Numbered from the stretch's first letter, positions 1-11,705 are shown. The stretch: 64,000 nt of DNA from Ascidia mentula (GCA_947561715.1 OX387201.1:18862001-18926000); one strand, 5' to 3'. Translations and numbers: made by a program. The notes: generated by a model from the sequence alone, not told the origin.

Positions 1-899
1 ACATTATCTGTATTTCTGTTTTGCTCAGGATAAAATGTTACCAGTTCTGTGGAGCATTCACTAAAATTAACACTTTTTACATCGGAGATTTTATGTCCTT
101 TGTAGAATCCAGACAGCTCAAACTCTATGAGTCCTTTAGTTTTAATTTCCTCTTCATTAAATGAGACCTCAATCATATTATCAGAATTCAATGTAGATTC
201 ACTGAAAACTCTGATTAAAGAAGAATTCCATCTTATATACAGTCGCCTTTCGGTAAAAAACACAGGGAAGTGGTATTTCACAAAAAAGGCATTGCTTTTG
301 CACAAATCCTCTTTAACTGTGACATGCAGGCAAGCAGAGGCTTCACCGTTAGCAAGAGATTTACAGTTGATTGAAACAACTTGACTTACAGCACTGGATG
401 TAGAGTCTGTAGAATGGGAAAGGCTGGTGACAGTTAATTCAATGACATCCCCTGGTGATATCATCACATTTTCACCATTAAGTTGGTAATTAAACTCTCC
501 CAGGACATGTTGGCTGTGATCCAAAGGGGTTTCTATGCAGTAAACCACCGTGTTCGAGCCACATGATCCTTTGATGCATTTGTAACTTATCTTGAATCCC
601 CGCAAGTACTTTATGGTCGCGTCGTCTGGCGGTTTCCATGTAACATTTAGGGAAATTAATCGAAGACTTTTGTGATCCTGAGTAAAAGGCAGCACAGAAA
701 GTTTTTGTGGCTTAGAGATTTGGTATTTGTTTAGTTTGCTGCACTGGCTAATGTTCTTCCGGACAGTGCAATTTATTGAGTGAGTGCTTGTTTCATATAA
801 ACTTTGAGAAACAGTTGAACAACTTATGCTGGCTTTTGTAGGCAAGAAGAGCAAGGCAAGCAGCAGTATGAAAATGGCAGTGGTTTTTACAAAACACAT
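1..899 (-). CDS. IL-17 receptor-like protein, N-terminal part (runs off the window)
   Basis: The reverse strand is open from an ATG at 899 to the left edge (299 codons, no stop), so the gene is 3'-truncated by the window. The product starts with a signal peptide (MCFVKTTAIFILLLALLFL, then PTKA before the likely cleavage site) and continues as a Cys-rich ectodomain with several N-glycosylation sequons (NCT, NIS, NVT, NSS). The spacing of Cys and the LNVTWKPP motif parallel LNFTWKRA in the two neighbouring SEFIR receptors, so I read it as a diverged paralogue of them. No intron is visible. The transmembrane helix and SEFIR domain, if present, lie beyond the window. Family knowledge: IL-17 receptors are single-pass receptors signalling through a cytosolic SEFIR domain. 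The family call rests on resemblance to the neighbours and is less certain than theirs. Confidence 0.7.
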   Translation of the reverse strand, partial: MCFVKTTAIFILLLALLFLPTKASISCSTVSQSLYETSTHSINCTVRKNISQCSKLNKYQISKPQKLSVLPFTQDHKSLRLISLNVTWKPPDDATIKYLRGFKISYKCIKGSCGSNTVVYCIETPLDHSQHVLGEFNYQLNGENVMISPGDVIELTVTSLSHSTDSTSSAVSQVVSINCKSLANGEASACLHVTVKEDLCKSNAFFVKYHFPVFFTERRLYIRWNSSLIRVFSESTLNSDNMIEVSFNEEEIKTKGLIEFELSGFYKGHKISDVKSVNFSECSTELVTFYPEQNRNTDN

Positions 900-1753
900 T
901 TCTTACACAATTAACATAATTTTATCTGTGGAAATCAACAAACATTAAAAAAAAAGATTTACTGTAGGTAGGCTAATACCAACAACATTCATGCCAAGCG
1001 AAGATAAATTGGTAAGATTACAGCAAAAAAAAATGCTTCGCTTCGGCAAACTTTCACAGGGTCTGCCTTTTTTGCATGTTCCTGGTGAAACTGTTGTTTT
1101 GCCTTTCGTTACTACACCAGGCCACACTTCCTTCCTTCACTGTATGAAACTTCTGAGTCGTCAGTCGTCACAAGAACGAAACTACGCACTCGAAACTCGA
1201 GACTCAGTACTTGGAATTCTTCAACACATAATTAGCATACAAGTAGGGAATTTCCCGTGTGCTAAATGTTTTTAAAATTAATCCCGATTAGTGTAACCAT
1301 GTTTATTGATCAAAAATGTTGAATACCTACAATATTCCCAGTTATTTTGTTTCAGCAAATACATTTCTTTTTTTTTATTTATTTTCTTTTCAAGCATTAT
1401 TTTACTGTAAAATTGGGCAAATTATCTGATGAATAAGGAGTTACTTTAAATTTCTAATTAAACAAACTGGTGCGCTTGTTAAAGCAAGTATAAAATAAGG
1501 TCACTTTGGAAATATTTGCATGCGCCGCAGCACTACAACCTTTTTAACTTACTGCCTAGTTTCTTCCCTCTAGCGTTATGTGTATGATCTGCGAAAGTAT
1601 GCGCATTGCAAAAAAAGTTTCGAGTATCACATGCAATAGTTTCGATTCTAGTTAAGAATTCTTCTTTATATTTCCAATTATGGTAATGGTAAACAACTCT
1701 TATTTTGCGTTTTCCAGCATTTTCTGTAACTGCCACCGCAGAAAATTATTTTC
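900..1753. other. 5' flank of the first receptor gene; no gene seen
   Basis: AT-rich DNA with T- and A-runs. Open frames on both strands are below 95 codons and show no recognisable domain. It should contain the promoter of the gene ending at 899, but I see no clear core-promoter element. Confidence 0.4.
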
Positions 1754-1962
1754 AATATTGCAAAGCTGCAGACGTGTGTACACGCACTGTTTCGACCTGT
1801 ATAGTCTCATCAGTGCAGCCGTTGAGTGGCACTGTGCTAGCTTTCACGCTAGCAGGCACATTAGTCTCCACTTTGTGGTACCTTTCGGTCAACGTCGATC
1901 TGCAGGGTACCCTATACTAGGTACCGAACAACAGAGACGACGAACTATGGCCAAACGGAACT
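1754..1962 (-). mobile_element. Truncated copy of a 285-bp inverted-repeat MITE
   Basis: This stretch matches the reverse complement of the intact MITE at 35205-35489 from one terminal repeat (starting AATATTGCAAAGCTGCAGAC) to the CCAAACGG segment near the other end. The second terminal repeat is missing. The copy is more diverged than the two at 35.2 and 51.9 kb are from each other, so it is an older, independent insertion. Confidence 0.8.
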
Positions 1963-4900
1963 GCTTGGTATCCGATAGTGCAATATATTTTTGAGAAATT
2001 GGCGGTTATACATAAACAGGCAAAGACTTAATATTGTGGCGACAAACCCTTGGACAAGCTACAGTTCCGACCTTATGGTGAAGTTTATGTGCAATCTGCA
2101 ATGATCTTGCCAGCTGAAAAGCCAAGCAAGACTTCCACTTGTGGTGACAGAAGACATTTGGTACAAAACTGGGTGCAACTTGTTTGTATGCCCACGTTTG
2201 GAACCCAACGCATGGCGGCGAATACACAAACACCACAATGTGGAAGTATTTTCCACACTTAAACCTGTAAACAAAGTTTACATACAAAGCTTTTTCGGAG
2301 ATTGGAATGGTTTCCAACACTGCAATGATCCTGTTCGCTTAGGCGCAATGTTTCTGTGGGAGGTTAAATTTCCAATGTAATTGTCTTAATGTTTCCCAAC
2401 CATCACTCTGAGATTATCACAGGCATATTTCATCCGAATGAACAGTTGATTATTATAGGCTTCTGGGAATAAATGTTTCCGAATAGCTTGGTGCGTCTCA
2501 GCGATGAGAGCAGTGTCTTGAACATGTAATAGAATATTTTGACTGGTAAACTCATATACTCATTCGAATATGCAAATTCACATCGGTATAAAATGATTGA
2601 TCACATGACACGTCTATACAACAGCAAAGCAAGTGTAAAAGGAAAAAAAGGCATGAACGCAATTGCGGCTAGACTTGTGTTTATCCGCTGCACTTTCAAA
2701 AAACTTTTAATCACGAAATGTATACAGTTGCTTGCTAAATTCAAGGTTTCTGTTGTTGTCAAGACATAAAAACCGAAAGATATTTGGAAGCAATGAATAC
2801 TAAATTTTTGAATATTTTATGCCCCCCATAGTGTTAAAAAACAAAAACAAGGTTTTTACCCGAAAACACGGTGACGTCATTGGTCAGTGACGAAAGGGTT
2901 GTTTCCGAGTGGATGCGTTACTTTCGTGATGTTAGCACACAGACCGACCAGGATGTGACGTCAAATGACAAACAGCGATCGAAACGTCTTCGAGAGTTTT
3001 TAACGTTCGCGAAATCTTGTAACTACGCTCGGTTACCCATTGTTTTCTTGCATCTTTTTGTGACGAAGTTTAGGTTTTGTGCCCGTTTAATGGTGGTTGT
3101 AACGGGGCAACATTTTACATACATCCGAACCACGTATAATTATCAAACGCAATTCTTGTTCGCTGCGCCTGCTTGTATTTAACATAACGGTGTATAATTT
3201 GCAACAAGGAAACTGTCTGAGTTGGTTGAAACAAAGAAGCATTCAATCATTTCCTTATTGTGTCAGTCAATTACTTTCACAACGTCTGTTAGAAACCAGA
3301 AAACTCAATTCACGTGTTGGTTGTTGTGTTGCGGTCCTCTGCCTATATTTAGGGTCACTCATTCATATAAAGGGCCCAAAACAATTATTTTTCTTGCTGT
3401 TGTGTCACATTCGTTCACCCACAACTTGTATTAATTTATATCTTAACTGAAGGAAAGTTAACATACATCAAAGACAAAACAACACTAACTTGTGTTCTTT
3501 TGAAGTTTCGCGAACTTTTTCACCTGTGTTTTGTACCCTTTTTATACGCCATAGCATCAACGAGATGTTCATCTTTTGGAAGATAGTGAATTGTATTTTC
3601 GGTATCAATATGTCAGACTGGATGTGGATCGAGTTATGGTTTTACATTCCACGTACAGCGAAATCTGTACAACGTAACATCTAGTTGAGGCAAAATCTTG
3701 CCCTCTTATATGTTTTCCTGTTTCTGACTGCAAACAAGCCATTAGTAAGCGTGAAACCCTGTTTAATAATTGCCAAGAACGTACAACGGAACTTTGCAAC
3801 TATTCGTGGAATTTCAGGGGTGCGAAGGAAGCAATTGACTTTCGTGTGCAAGGCACGATTCCACCCACGTTCAGCTTCGTTACAGTAGATTGACGAACAA
3901 TTCCTACTTGCTTTGGGCTTCGTCGATTTTTCGTGTAGGTTCATAACCGCTAAATAACGCTCGGTTAACCAACCGTGCCGCGGGCACACAATCTGAACCA
4001 TTGTTGTGCGAGCTGGCAAAACAAGATTTAGACAAGGAGAGTGCTTCAACATTCCTTTGTTACCTCCCGTTTATCCATTTTACCCACGAACGATTATTAG
4101 CCACATTGCATGTGTGTGCGGACTTTGTCGTTTTAACTACAACACGTGACCTTTTGATCTATTGCTGAAAATACACGCACTGGAAGTTCGTAGTCAACAG
4201 TTAACGGTCGTTCTATAAAACGTGGAAGTCCTGCTCGGCTATTCAGCTGGCATGATCGTAGTAAGTCAACAAGCTGTTTGAGACCGATTAGGTCCCAACA
4301 GTGGCCATTATGCGCGTAGCTCTTGCAAGAATCACTGTGTTGTGTTAATGAAAACCAAAACGCATGTGGTTACAGTTACTTAATTGCTTTAGTTTCCTAT
4401 AATTCAGCACACGCTAAAAACAACAAGCGCAAAGAAATGCGCAGAAGGTTTTGGAACGCCTCTTCGAGTGGGTCAATCAGACCTCTTATTTCCTCAAGAG
4501 GAAATTAGGCTATTTTGCTTAACCACGAAATCCTACGCGAATCCCGTCATTCATACAAATCACATTTAAAGCTGTTTGAAATTTAATTAAACCGAAGGAA
4601 GACAACGCAGTAAAAGGCATGAGAAGAAGGAAGGACAGAGGCACAAACTGGTCAATTACGGTGATTTGCGGTCGATTGTTTCTACCCCATTGCGTGACAA
4701 CCCGTCGTTTTCGAAACTATTGTGTTGATAACTCAACAGAAGAATGTCTAAAAGGCGGATTGCAGGAGGCGAGGCGGAAAGAGGACGCCAACGCGTTTTC
4801 GTGTTTGAAGCGTGCAACGGTCCAGCCTTATCAATTATACTTCGCTCTGCCAAGGAAGTCGTCGCGTTGCCACCATTATAAAGCCACGATCTGTGACGAA

Positions 4901-5354
4901 ATAAGCTTGTTGTTAGTCGGCGGAGAACATTTCTTGTAATGCTCAATAATTAGTAGCTTCATGCACGATAACGTTTCAACAAATGGGGGCATTTTGTGAT
5001 AGTTTGCCTGTGAAACCGCAACAAAATACACCAGAGAGATGAAAAAGTCATGGTGAATGTTTAAGAAGAGCGTGGAACTCGTCATTCAATGGGTTCTCAG
5101 AGTTTCCAATCGATTAGTGGTTGAGACAAAAGACATAATTAAAACGGACATTTCTGAAGATCCACATCAAATTAATGAGGCAAATTACATACATTACCAA
5201 TGTGTAATCCGAATATCATGGCGATTTTTATGATTTTAGAAACGATATTGCTCATTACTCACTCACAATACTGTATAGGCACCAAAAAATAAGTTAGTAG
5301 AGCTTGGATAATTAACAAAAAAAAAACAAGTATTTAGTATTTACAAGTTTTGTT
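1963..5354. other. 3.4 kb without a recognisable gene
   Basis: Only short open frames (up to 123 codons) on both strands, none with a domain, a splice pattern or a paralogue elsewhere in the window. Two TGACGTCA-like sites (near 2872 and 2957) could be CREB/ATF sites, but nothing supports a transcript. The stretch from about 3.5 to 4.9 kb is slightly less AT-rich than its surroundings. Confidence 0.4.
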
Positions 5355-5679
5355 AAAATGACAGACAAAATATTGGCAATAATGGAACTTATGGTGAAAA
5401 AAGTTTAAAAATAAACAGATGGCTCGCTAAGACGCTAGGTAAAGCAACAGCAGAAACAAAAGCAAACCAAAGATAAAGGACAATTGTTACATCAACAAAA
5501 AAGTGCATTGCTCTACAACAAAACAAAGAAATTTAAAATTTGGCAATAACAAATTGTACAACATGATGGTCAGATCTATATTATTGATATTTATCCCAAA
5601 GTTTTGTTCTGGGATAAATAATATTGCTAAAATATGCTCCCATAAAACGAATTTGACATTAATGTGTTCATAGAAGATG

Positions 5680-8109
5680 CTATACGGCTTCTGTTTCATG
5701 TTGCAAGTTAAACGAAGCTAAAGACTTCCATGGATCGTTTGTGAGGTCGATGGGGGCAAGTTCTGGTGTTTGCGCTGATTCTCCGACACGAACACACTCG
5801 TCGATGTCATCGTCATCAAAATGAAACGAGGAAGCGTGAATTGAACAATCACTCATCGCCGACTCTGCACGAGGACTCAATGTCTCAATCCCACTATCTT
5901 GAGGTGAAATTGGATTGTTTTTGGGATTGTTTAAAGGAGCTAGAACAGGATATTCCCTCTCATATGGTTTGGAAGCTTCATTATTTTCACATGGAACTCT
6001 TCGGGCAATATGTAGTCGAAGATTATCATCTGCATATTTGGACTTTTTCTTTGGCAATAACTCCTTTAGTTGAGCATTCTGTTCTACTGATTCGCCATCA
6101 TCTGGAGCCATATAACTTTCAATATTTTCGACTGGCTGCCGTTGACTTTGAGGTTCCTCAACAGCAATTGGAACTTCTGCAACTGGAGCTTGCTGTGCTG
6201 GGAATTTCTGTGGGCTTTCCTCCACTGAAATAAACAGTGGAGGTGGAGGTGCAACACTTAACATATTCACCATAAGCAGTTCGTCACTGTTACGCTGCTC
6301 ACTTGGAGATGCTTCTATTTCAAATGTTGTTGGCAACTTTGCTTCGTACCAATTTGGATTATCCTTCACCAGTTGACACATTTTGTCAATTCGAGTCTTT
6401 AAAGCAAGGCCATATTTGTTCATGTTTTGGTCGAAGTAGTTTTGGGGTTCCACTTTGTTCAGCTTTATGCATGCCCCAGGTTGAAACATTTCTCTGTCCA
6501 TGAGGCGAAAGTAAAGCTCTTTGAACTGCTGCATGAGCCGGAAATGGCAGAAAGTGATATCACGGAACTTTTCGGGGATGTCCTTTTCAGAACAGTAGTC
6601 AAAAAATGTGAAAAAGTATTTTCCTTTATTCTTTGCAAACATAAGATCTTTTTGAATTTGCTTCAAGATGGGAGTGAACAAATCCTGTTGCTCTGTTTCA
6701 TGGTCACCTTTATTAAAACTAGTCCACCTTTCAAATGCCTTTGGTGACCACACAACAATCACCTTATCTGATTCTGTTACTGCTTTGTCAATCCAAGTTG
6801 AGGCATCCTTGTAAATATCCTCTTGCTCCCACAGTTCAAACACTACTTTGAACCCAAGGTCATTTTGCAGAAAGGATGCAAATGCATGGAGAACATCAGT
6901 ATGCATTTCATGATCTTCAACAAATGTAATGCAGACGGTTCTTACTTCTTTTATTGTTTGACATTCCACCACCATTTCAGAGTTTAGAATTTTTGTAATT
7001 TTGTCGTCAGTGGGAACTGCAGGCTCTTCTTCTTTCTCATGGCCACACGACTCGACAAATTGTTTTACTTTTCTTCGTTTGATAAAAATGAAGAAACCAA
7101 CAGCAATCGCCAACGCCAATAAGGTGCACAAGGCAATTATGATGGGCAGAGGACTTTGCTCACTTGGTTCATAGGGGACACTTGGTTCATTGGGGACACT
7201 TGAATCTTCTTGGCATTTAAACTTAATGTATGAAGCTAACTGGAGTCTACTATTAGAACCTCTTAACAGAACTGATATATTTGCCTTGATGTCAAAATTT
7301 TCAGGCAAAACCAAAGAAGTACCGTTGCCTGATAGGGGTAAGTCATGTAATGCCTCTTCCATTTCACAAAGATTAAAACTTGATCTGTACTTCTCAGCAT
7401 AACAAAGAATGATGTCTGCAGTGATTCCATGACCTTTTGGGACATTGTAGTCAATCAACATGGTTCTATTGGGACACACATATTGCTTGACTCGAAACCT
7501 TAATAATCTTTCATCAATGCATTCTTGAACATTAGCCATACGCTTGTCACTGCATCCAGGTATATTTATCATCCATTTCAATGAATGTAATTCCAACGAT
7601 GGGCCAGGCTCAGGCAAGCTAGCAACGAAAACTTTAAATCTTGATCCAGGTTTTATGTAATCTGAAGGTTCAGTGCCATAACAGTCATAATAAAATTTGG
7701 CAAATACGTGAAGGTTGAATTCCATGACAGTGTGTATACAGTAGTACATCTCCTTCAGTACATTGCCACTATTATCAAGTATGGCAAAATAATATCCTTG
7801 CAGATTTACCACAGAACCTTCGTGTGCTCTCTTCCAGGTAAAATTAAGGGCAATTCGGTCAACTCCATTACTCGGGTAAAGATACCAGGCTTCAGTATTT
7901 TCAGAATCTTTTTTTGGCTGACTTGGTGGGCTGGATATATTTGAAAAGGCATTACACTGCTTTGTCTCCATAGTACAAGAAATTGGGTGCAGGGTATTTT
8001 CAATAGTATGTGATGACATAGTGGAGCAGTTCTTAATGCATTCGGGTCCAGCAGCAACCAAGGCAACACTGGTTACAAGCAATAGTACCAGGCAGGTTTC
8101 TGCACTCAT
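5680..8109 (-). CDS. IL-17 receptor-like protein with SEFIR domain (copy A)
   Basis: Single uninterrupted frame of 809 residues. I start it at the ATG at 8109, which places a classical signal peptide (MSAETCLVLLLVTSVALVAA) first; an upstream in-frame ATG at 8142 would add 11 residues. Order: signal peptide about 1-21; Cys-rich, multiply N-glycosylated ectodomain to about 318; transmembrane helix about 321-344 (PIIIALCTLLALAIAVGFF) followed by a basic KRRKVK stop-transfer; SEFIR domain about 389-535, with CITFVED in strand A, FELWEQEDIYKD, the VIVVWSPKAFERW box and YFFTFFDYCSEKDIP; then a long acidic/proline tail ending QHETEAV. Known of the family: SEFIR binds Act1/CIKS-type adaptors. Copy A has a short juxtamembrane repeat (VPNEPSVPYEPSEQ) absent from copy B. 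No introns are visible, which is odd for this family and may point to retroposition. Confidence 0.92.
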   Translation of the reverse strand: MSAETCLVLLLVTSVALVAAGPECIKNCSTMSSHTIENTLHPISCTMETKQCNAFSNISSPPSQPKKDSENTEAWYLYPSNGVDRIALNFTWKRAHEGSVVNLQGYYFAILDNSGNVLKEMYYCIHTVMEFNLHVFAKFYYDCYGTEPSDYIKPGSRFKVFVASLPEPGPSLELHSLKWMINIPGCSDKRMANVQECIDERLLRFRVKQYVCPNRTMLIDYNVPKGHGITADIILCYAEKYRSSFNLCEMEEALHDLPLSGNGTSLVLPENFDIKANISVLLRGSNSRLQLASYIKFKCQEDSSVPNEPSVPYEPSEQSPLPIIIALCTLLALAIAVGFFIFIKRRKVKQFVESCGHEKEEEPAVPTDDKITKILNSEMVVECQTIKEVRTVCITFVEDHEMHTDVLHAFASFLQNDLGFKVVFELWEQEDIYKDASTWIDKAVTESDKVIVVWSPKAFERWTSFNKGDHETEQQDLFTPILKQIQKDLMFAKNKGKYFFTFFDYCSEKDIPEKFRDITFCHFRLMQQFKELYFRLMDREMFQPGACIKLNKVEPQNYFDQNMNKYGLALKTRIDKMCQLVKDNPNWYEAKLPTTFEIEASPSEQRNSDELLMVNMLSVAPPPPLFISVEESPQKFPAQQAPVAEVPIAVEEPQSQRQPVENIESYMAPDDGESVEQNAQLKELLPKKKSKYADDNLRLHIARRVPCENNEASKPYEREYPVLAPLNNPKNNPISPQDSGIETLSPRAESAMSDCSIHASSFHFDDDDIDECVRVGESAQTPELAPIDLTNDPWKSLASFNLQHETEAV

Positions 8110-8386
8110 AGTGTTCAGTTGGAAATGACCACAAATATACAAGAACTGTTTTGTTCTGAAAATAACATAATTTCCAAAATTTTATTTTTTACGCCGTAAA
8201 CAAGTGCATGAACTGACGAGAACCGAACAGCTTTGAACCGTAGGCGGTTACTCTATAACAAGTCACTGTATTTGTTACTAACCCTTATTAACAGCATACC
8301 ACACAATATAAATAACATACAACTATAAAACATAGGCTATGTCTTAGGTTTTCAACAAAATAATTAGAATATCATACAAAAAAAAC

Positions 8387-8482
8387 GGGTCTGGTGTACT
8401 TTTAGCACCACACCTAATATCTCAGATATCCCTAGCACTACAAACCTGAAACTTCACACGAATGTTAAATGACACCAGACCC
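8387..8482. repeat. Short inverted repeat upstream of receptor copy A
   Basis: GGGTCTGGTGT at 8387-8397 is matched by its exact complement at 8472-8482, 74 bp apart and both flanked by A-rich runs. It could be a tiny transposon relic or a hairpin; it has no partner in the copy B flank. Confidence 0.45.
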
Positions 8483-9060
8483 AAAAAAACTAGCTCGCAT
8501 TTTGTAAATAATAATATTGCGTAACGTAAATTGCACAGTTCGCTGACATTCTTCGCAAACTAAAACGCGTTCCTACAAGAAGATCCACAACATTTTTCTG
8601 AACCTGCTGGCGGCAAACAAGCAATTGCTTTTTTCACAACGTTTCTCCTTCGATAAACCGAGACCGCACATTCACCAAACATCTCGTCTAGAATGTGACA
8701 TTTACCGGTTGATGTAAAAAGTTTGTGAGTGGGAGAAATTTTTCTATCCGCTAAAGGGCGGAATTGCCTCATACTTTTTGCCTGAACTATACCTAGAAGA
8801 AATTCCTGATCTAAATTCATGCCCCTGTCATCCTGGGTTTAAGTCCTGGTGTTTTGACAAAGCACCCGCTTGGAGCAATTGGGTTTGTGTTTTAACAACA
8901 AAATACATGCACCTTTTAAAAAAAAATTTAAATACAAGTTTATGTTTGTAAAATAGGATTTTTTTGTTTAAAAGTGTTGTCTGTGCCCATGCCATTTTGA
9001 TTATGCTAGCTGCATAGTCCAGCCTACTTTTCGTCTATTTCCGTTGTGGACATATATCAT

Positions 9061-9687
9061 GACCAAGTTTAATTAGTTTAATAAGGCCAAATTGCTACAG
9101 CAACAACACAAAGGCTACTGCTATGTGCAATATGTTCAATGCGTGCGTGTGTCAAGCAAGTTTTTTCCGTATAAAGTCTGTGTTTGCAGTCTGGTGTTTT
9201 TGTCACTCTATTGCATTATTATCGGTTGCCACGTAAACTGCTTTTGTGAAAAGGATTAAAGGTAAAATTGCCTGTCTTATGTCCTGCAATTGGCTTAATT
9301 TAAAGATAAAAAATTTTTAAACTGGGATATTTCAGTCCAAAGGCTTAAAGGTCAAGGACAATAAAAACTGAAAAGTGAGGTTCACGAACGAACTTTACGC
9401 TTAACCATCAAGCAAACATGGTTCACCTGATGCTTCTATCGTTTCATAAGCAATAGGCGTGATATAGGTTCTTGTCCAGGTTTCAAAAGCAATATACTAT
9501 ACCATAGCTTACTGTTTTAAACTTTCTTAAAGCTCCTGTTTAAGCACATGTACCTATGGCATGCTACGTAATTTGTCTGTTTGCGTAGCGTTGTGCTGTG
9601 TGTCAGTGGGTGATGGCAAACCTGTGCCCAGGTGTGCGGCGTGATACTTAAAAGCTTTGACAGTTTTTGCGCCCAGTTTCAGGCGTT
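9061..9687. other. Single-copy spacer between receptor flank and repeat element
   Basis: No open frame of note and no match elsewhere in the window. It separates the duplicated 5' flank of receptor A from the repeat element beginning at 9688. Confidence 0.4.
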
Positions 9688-9831
9688 TTCGTTGCACAAA
9701 GATGTTTCAATAAAAGAAAAGACCTTTGTAATACATAGATAATATCCGTTTCGGATGAAAAACTTCGGCCGTCTCTGATTTAAGCGTGCTCGTAAAATAT
9801 ATTTACGTCGGCAGCATATTTTTATTTTTCA

Positions 9832-10559
9832 CAAGCAGATCCTATCAGCTTCAAAAACAAGCAGATCCTATCAGCTTCAAAAACAAGCAGATCCTATCAG
9901 CTTCAAAAACAAGCAGATCCTTTTAGCTTCAAAAACAAGCAGATCCTATCAGCTTCAAAAACAAGCAGATCCTATCAGCTTCAAAAACAAGCAGATCCTA
10001 TCAGCTTCAAAAACAAGCAGATCCTATCAGCTTCAAAAACAAGCAGATCCTTTTAGCTTCAAAAACAAGCAGATCCTATCAGCTTCAAAAACAAGCAGAT
10101 CCTATCAGCTTCAAAAACAAGCAGATCCTATTAGCTTCAAAAACAAGCAGATCCTATTAGCTTCAAAAACAAGCAGATCCTATCAGCTTCAAAAACAAGC
10201 AGATCCTATCAGCTTCAAAAACAAGCAGATCCTATCAGCTTCAAAAACAAGCAGATCCTTTTAGCTTCAAAAACAAGCAGATCCTTTTAGCTTCAAAAAC
10301 AAGCAGATCCTATCAGCTTCAAAAACAAGCAGATCCTATCAGCTTCAAAAACAAGCAGATCCTATTAGCTTCAAAAACAAGCAGATCCTATCAGCTTCAA
10401 AAACAAGCAGATCCTTTTAGCTTCAAAAACAAGCAGATCCTTTTAGCTTCAAAAACAAGCAGATCCCTTTAGCTTCAAAAACAAGCAGATCCTATCAGCT
10501 TCAAAAACAAGCAGATCCCTTTAGCTTCAAAAACAAGCAGATCCTTTTAGCTTCAAAAA
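9832..10559 (+). repeat. 26-bp minisatellite, 28 units
   Basis: A 26-bp unit beginning CAAGCAGATCCTATCAGCTT and ending in CAAAAA repeats without interruption for 728 bp. Units differ mostly at one two-base position (CTATCAG, CTATTAG, CTTTTAG, CCTTTAG). The homologous arrays at 43888 and 60880 have only about five and three units. Confidence 0.97.
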
Positions 10560-11170
10560 CAGAAAAATGCAAATCATTTATTTTTGAAACCAGACAATAT
10601 CCCCATTAGGACAAATGATTTTCCAATGTTGAACTTACAACGAAAGACACATTCCGAGTTTTGTACTACTTCATAAAACTACCTGTGTATTCTTTGCAAG
10701 ACGTCACTGTTCTTCTATTGCGTCATAATTTTTTTTGCACCTGACGCCTTTTGACAAGTTATGTACCAGTGGATCGCGCGTCTGTGCTTTTTGACAAATG
10801 TCATCTTGCTCAAAAACGTAAAAGAAATAATATCCGCTAGATGGCAGCACAACAACGCCTAAGACAGTTGGCCTCAAACTCAAAACTTCTCGGAGAGCCA
10901 AATTCAAGCTAACTCGAGGGCCGCACAATAAAAACTATGTTTTTGACACCAAAACTAATGTACAACAGGAATAAACTGTAGTTGGTTTGCCGCAAAATGG
11001 GCTGAGATGTGCCGTGGAAATTTTGCCAATTAACAATAGTTTATAAAATGTTGTAGTATACCGAATTTAATCGATTGTAAGTCGCGGCTCATAAACTTTT
11101 TTGCCTTATATACCGTGTGGCCTATGCCGACCGATAAGTCGTTGCTTTTATTATTTAATATTTGTAGAAA

Positions 11171-11199
11171 CTGATGATGCTTATAGTACACAAGCGAAA
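11171..11199 (+). ncRNA. Hammerhead-like core motif in repeat element R
   Basis: CTGATGA, then a GCTT...AAGC stem-loop, then GAAA: the conserved boxes and stem II of a hammerhead ribozyme in the right order. A T precedes the stem, so the helix would carry an extra unpaired base, unlike the consensus. I could not place a convincing stem I or cleavage triplet. Related motifs follow a Penelope-like GIY-YIG remnant at 20.1 and 24.6 kb; Penelope-like elements are known to carry hammerhead motifs. Probably a decayed remnant. Confidence 0.4.
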
Positions 11200-11608
11200 T
11201 CGATTTTTCTAGATAAATTTGTTGAGATAATTTAGATGCTTGTAGCTTAAAAGCACATTTCTCTTGTTGCTAAAAGCACAGTTCACACTATGTTATACCC
11301 ACGTTTAAAACAAACCAAGGTTACGAGGTCTCCTTGCGGCTGTATTTTGTTTGACACTACCACAAGGGACCTTGTCTATAAGTGTTTTAAAGTTTGGTTG
11401 CATTTGGGCTATATATTCAAAATCTTATTTAAACATGATCAAATCTTAGGAACACAAATCACGGATTTCCTCATAATTCTGAGTATAAAGATCGTTTATT
11501 TTAACATTGTCATGTTCAAAAGAAAACGTTTCCACAAAAACTTATGCCATCATCAGTTTGAGTGATGCGATTGGTGTAGCTCCATCATTATAAGTAGCTG
11601 ACCTGACC

Positions 11609-11641
11609 GACGTCACAGATAATCGCGCGGGTGGTGACGTC
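11609..11641. promoter_or_regulatory. Inverted pair of CRE-like sites
   Basis: GACGTCAC at 11609-11616 and its mirror GTGACGTC at 11634-11641 flank a GC-rich 17-bp centre. Both match the CREB/ATF core TGACGTCA. The arrangement is identical at 45055-45087. Binding is inference only. Confidence 0.35.
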
Positions 11642-11705
11642 ATTTTGCTTTAGGCCACACACCACTAAAGGCGGAAAATGGAAAATTTAAACATGACAAT
11701 GTTAA

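Larger units (their letters stand above)
5355..9060 (-). repeat. Tandem duplication block, copy 1 (IL-17R-like gene with flanks)
   Basis: Similarity to 13450-17060 covers the 3' flank (TGGCTC-CTAAGACGCTA region near 5420 and 13520), the whole receptor gene, and about 0.9 kb of 5' flank (the TGCTGGCGGCAAACAA stretch near 8605 and 16766, and the TTTCCGTTGT stretch near 9040 and 17045). Identity is high in the coding part and lower in the flanks, so the duplication is not recent. Confidence 0.85.

Noticed and set aside
2006-2320. 104-codon minus-strand frame
   Set aside because: No recognisable motif, and the overlapping plus-strand frames are equally open.
5766-6233. 155-codon plus-strand frame opposite the receptor tail
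   Set aside because: Exactly antisense to the SEFIR gene's conserved tail; similar antisense frames appear over the other copies, as expected from shared codons.
8800-8870. tRNA-like sequence (GGTTTAAGTCC)
   Set aside because: No matching acceptor, D-arm or anticodon arm could be folded around it.
9832-10559. CRISPR-like array
   Set aside because: Units are head-to-tail 26-bp repeats without unique spacers: a eukaryotic minisatellite.
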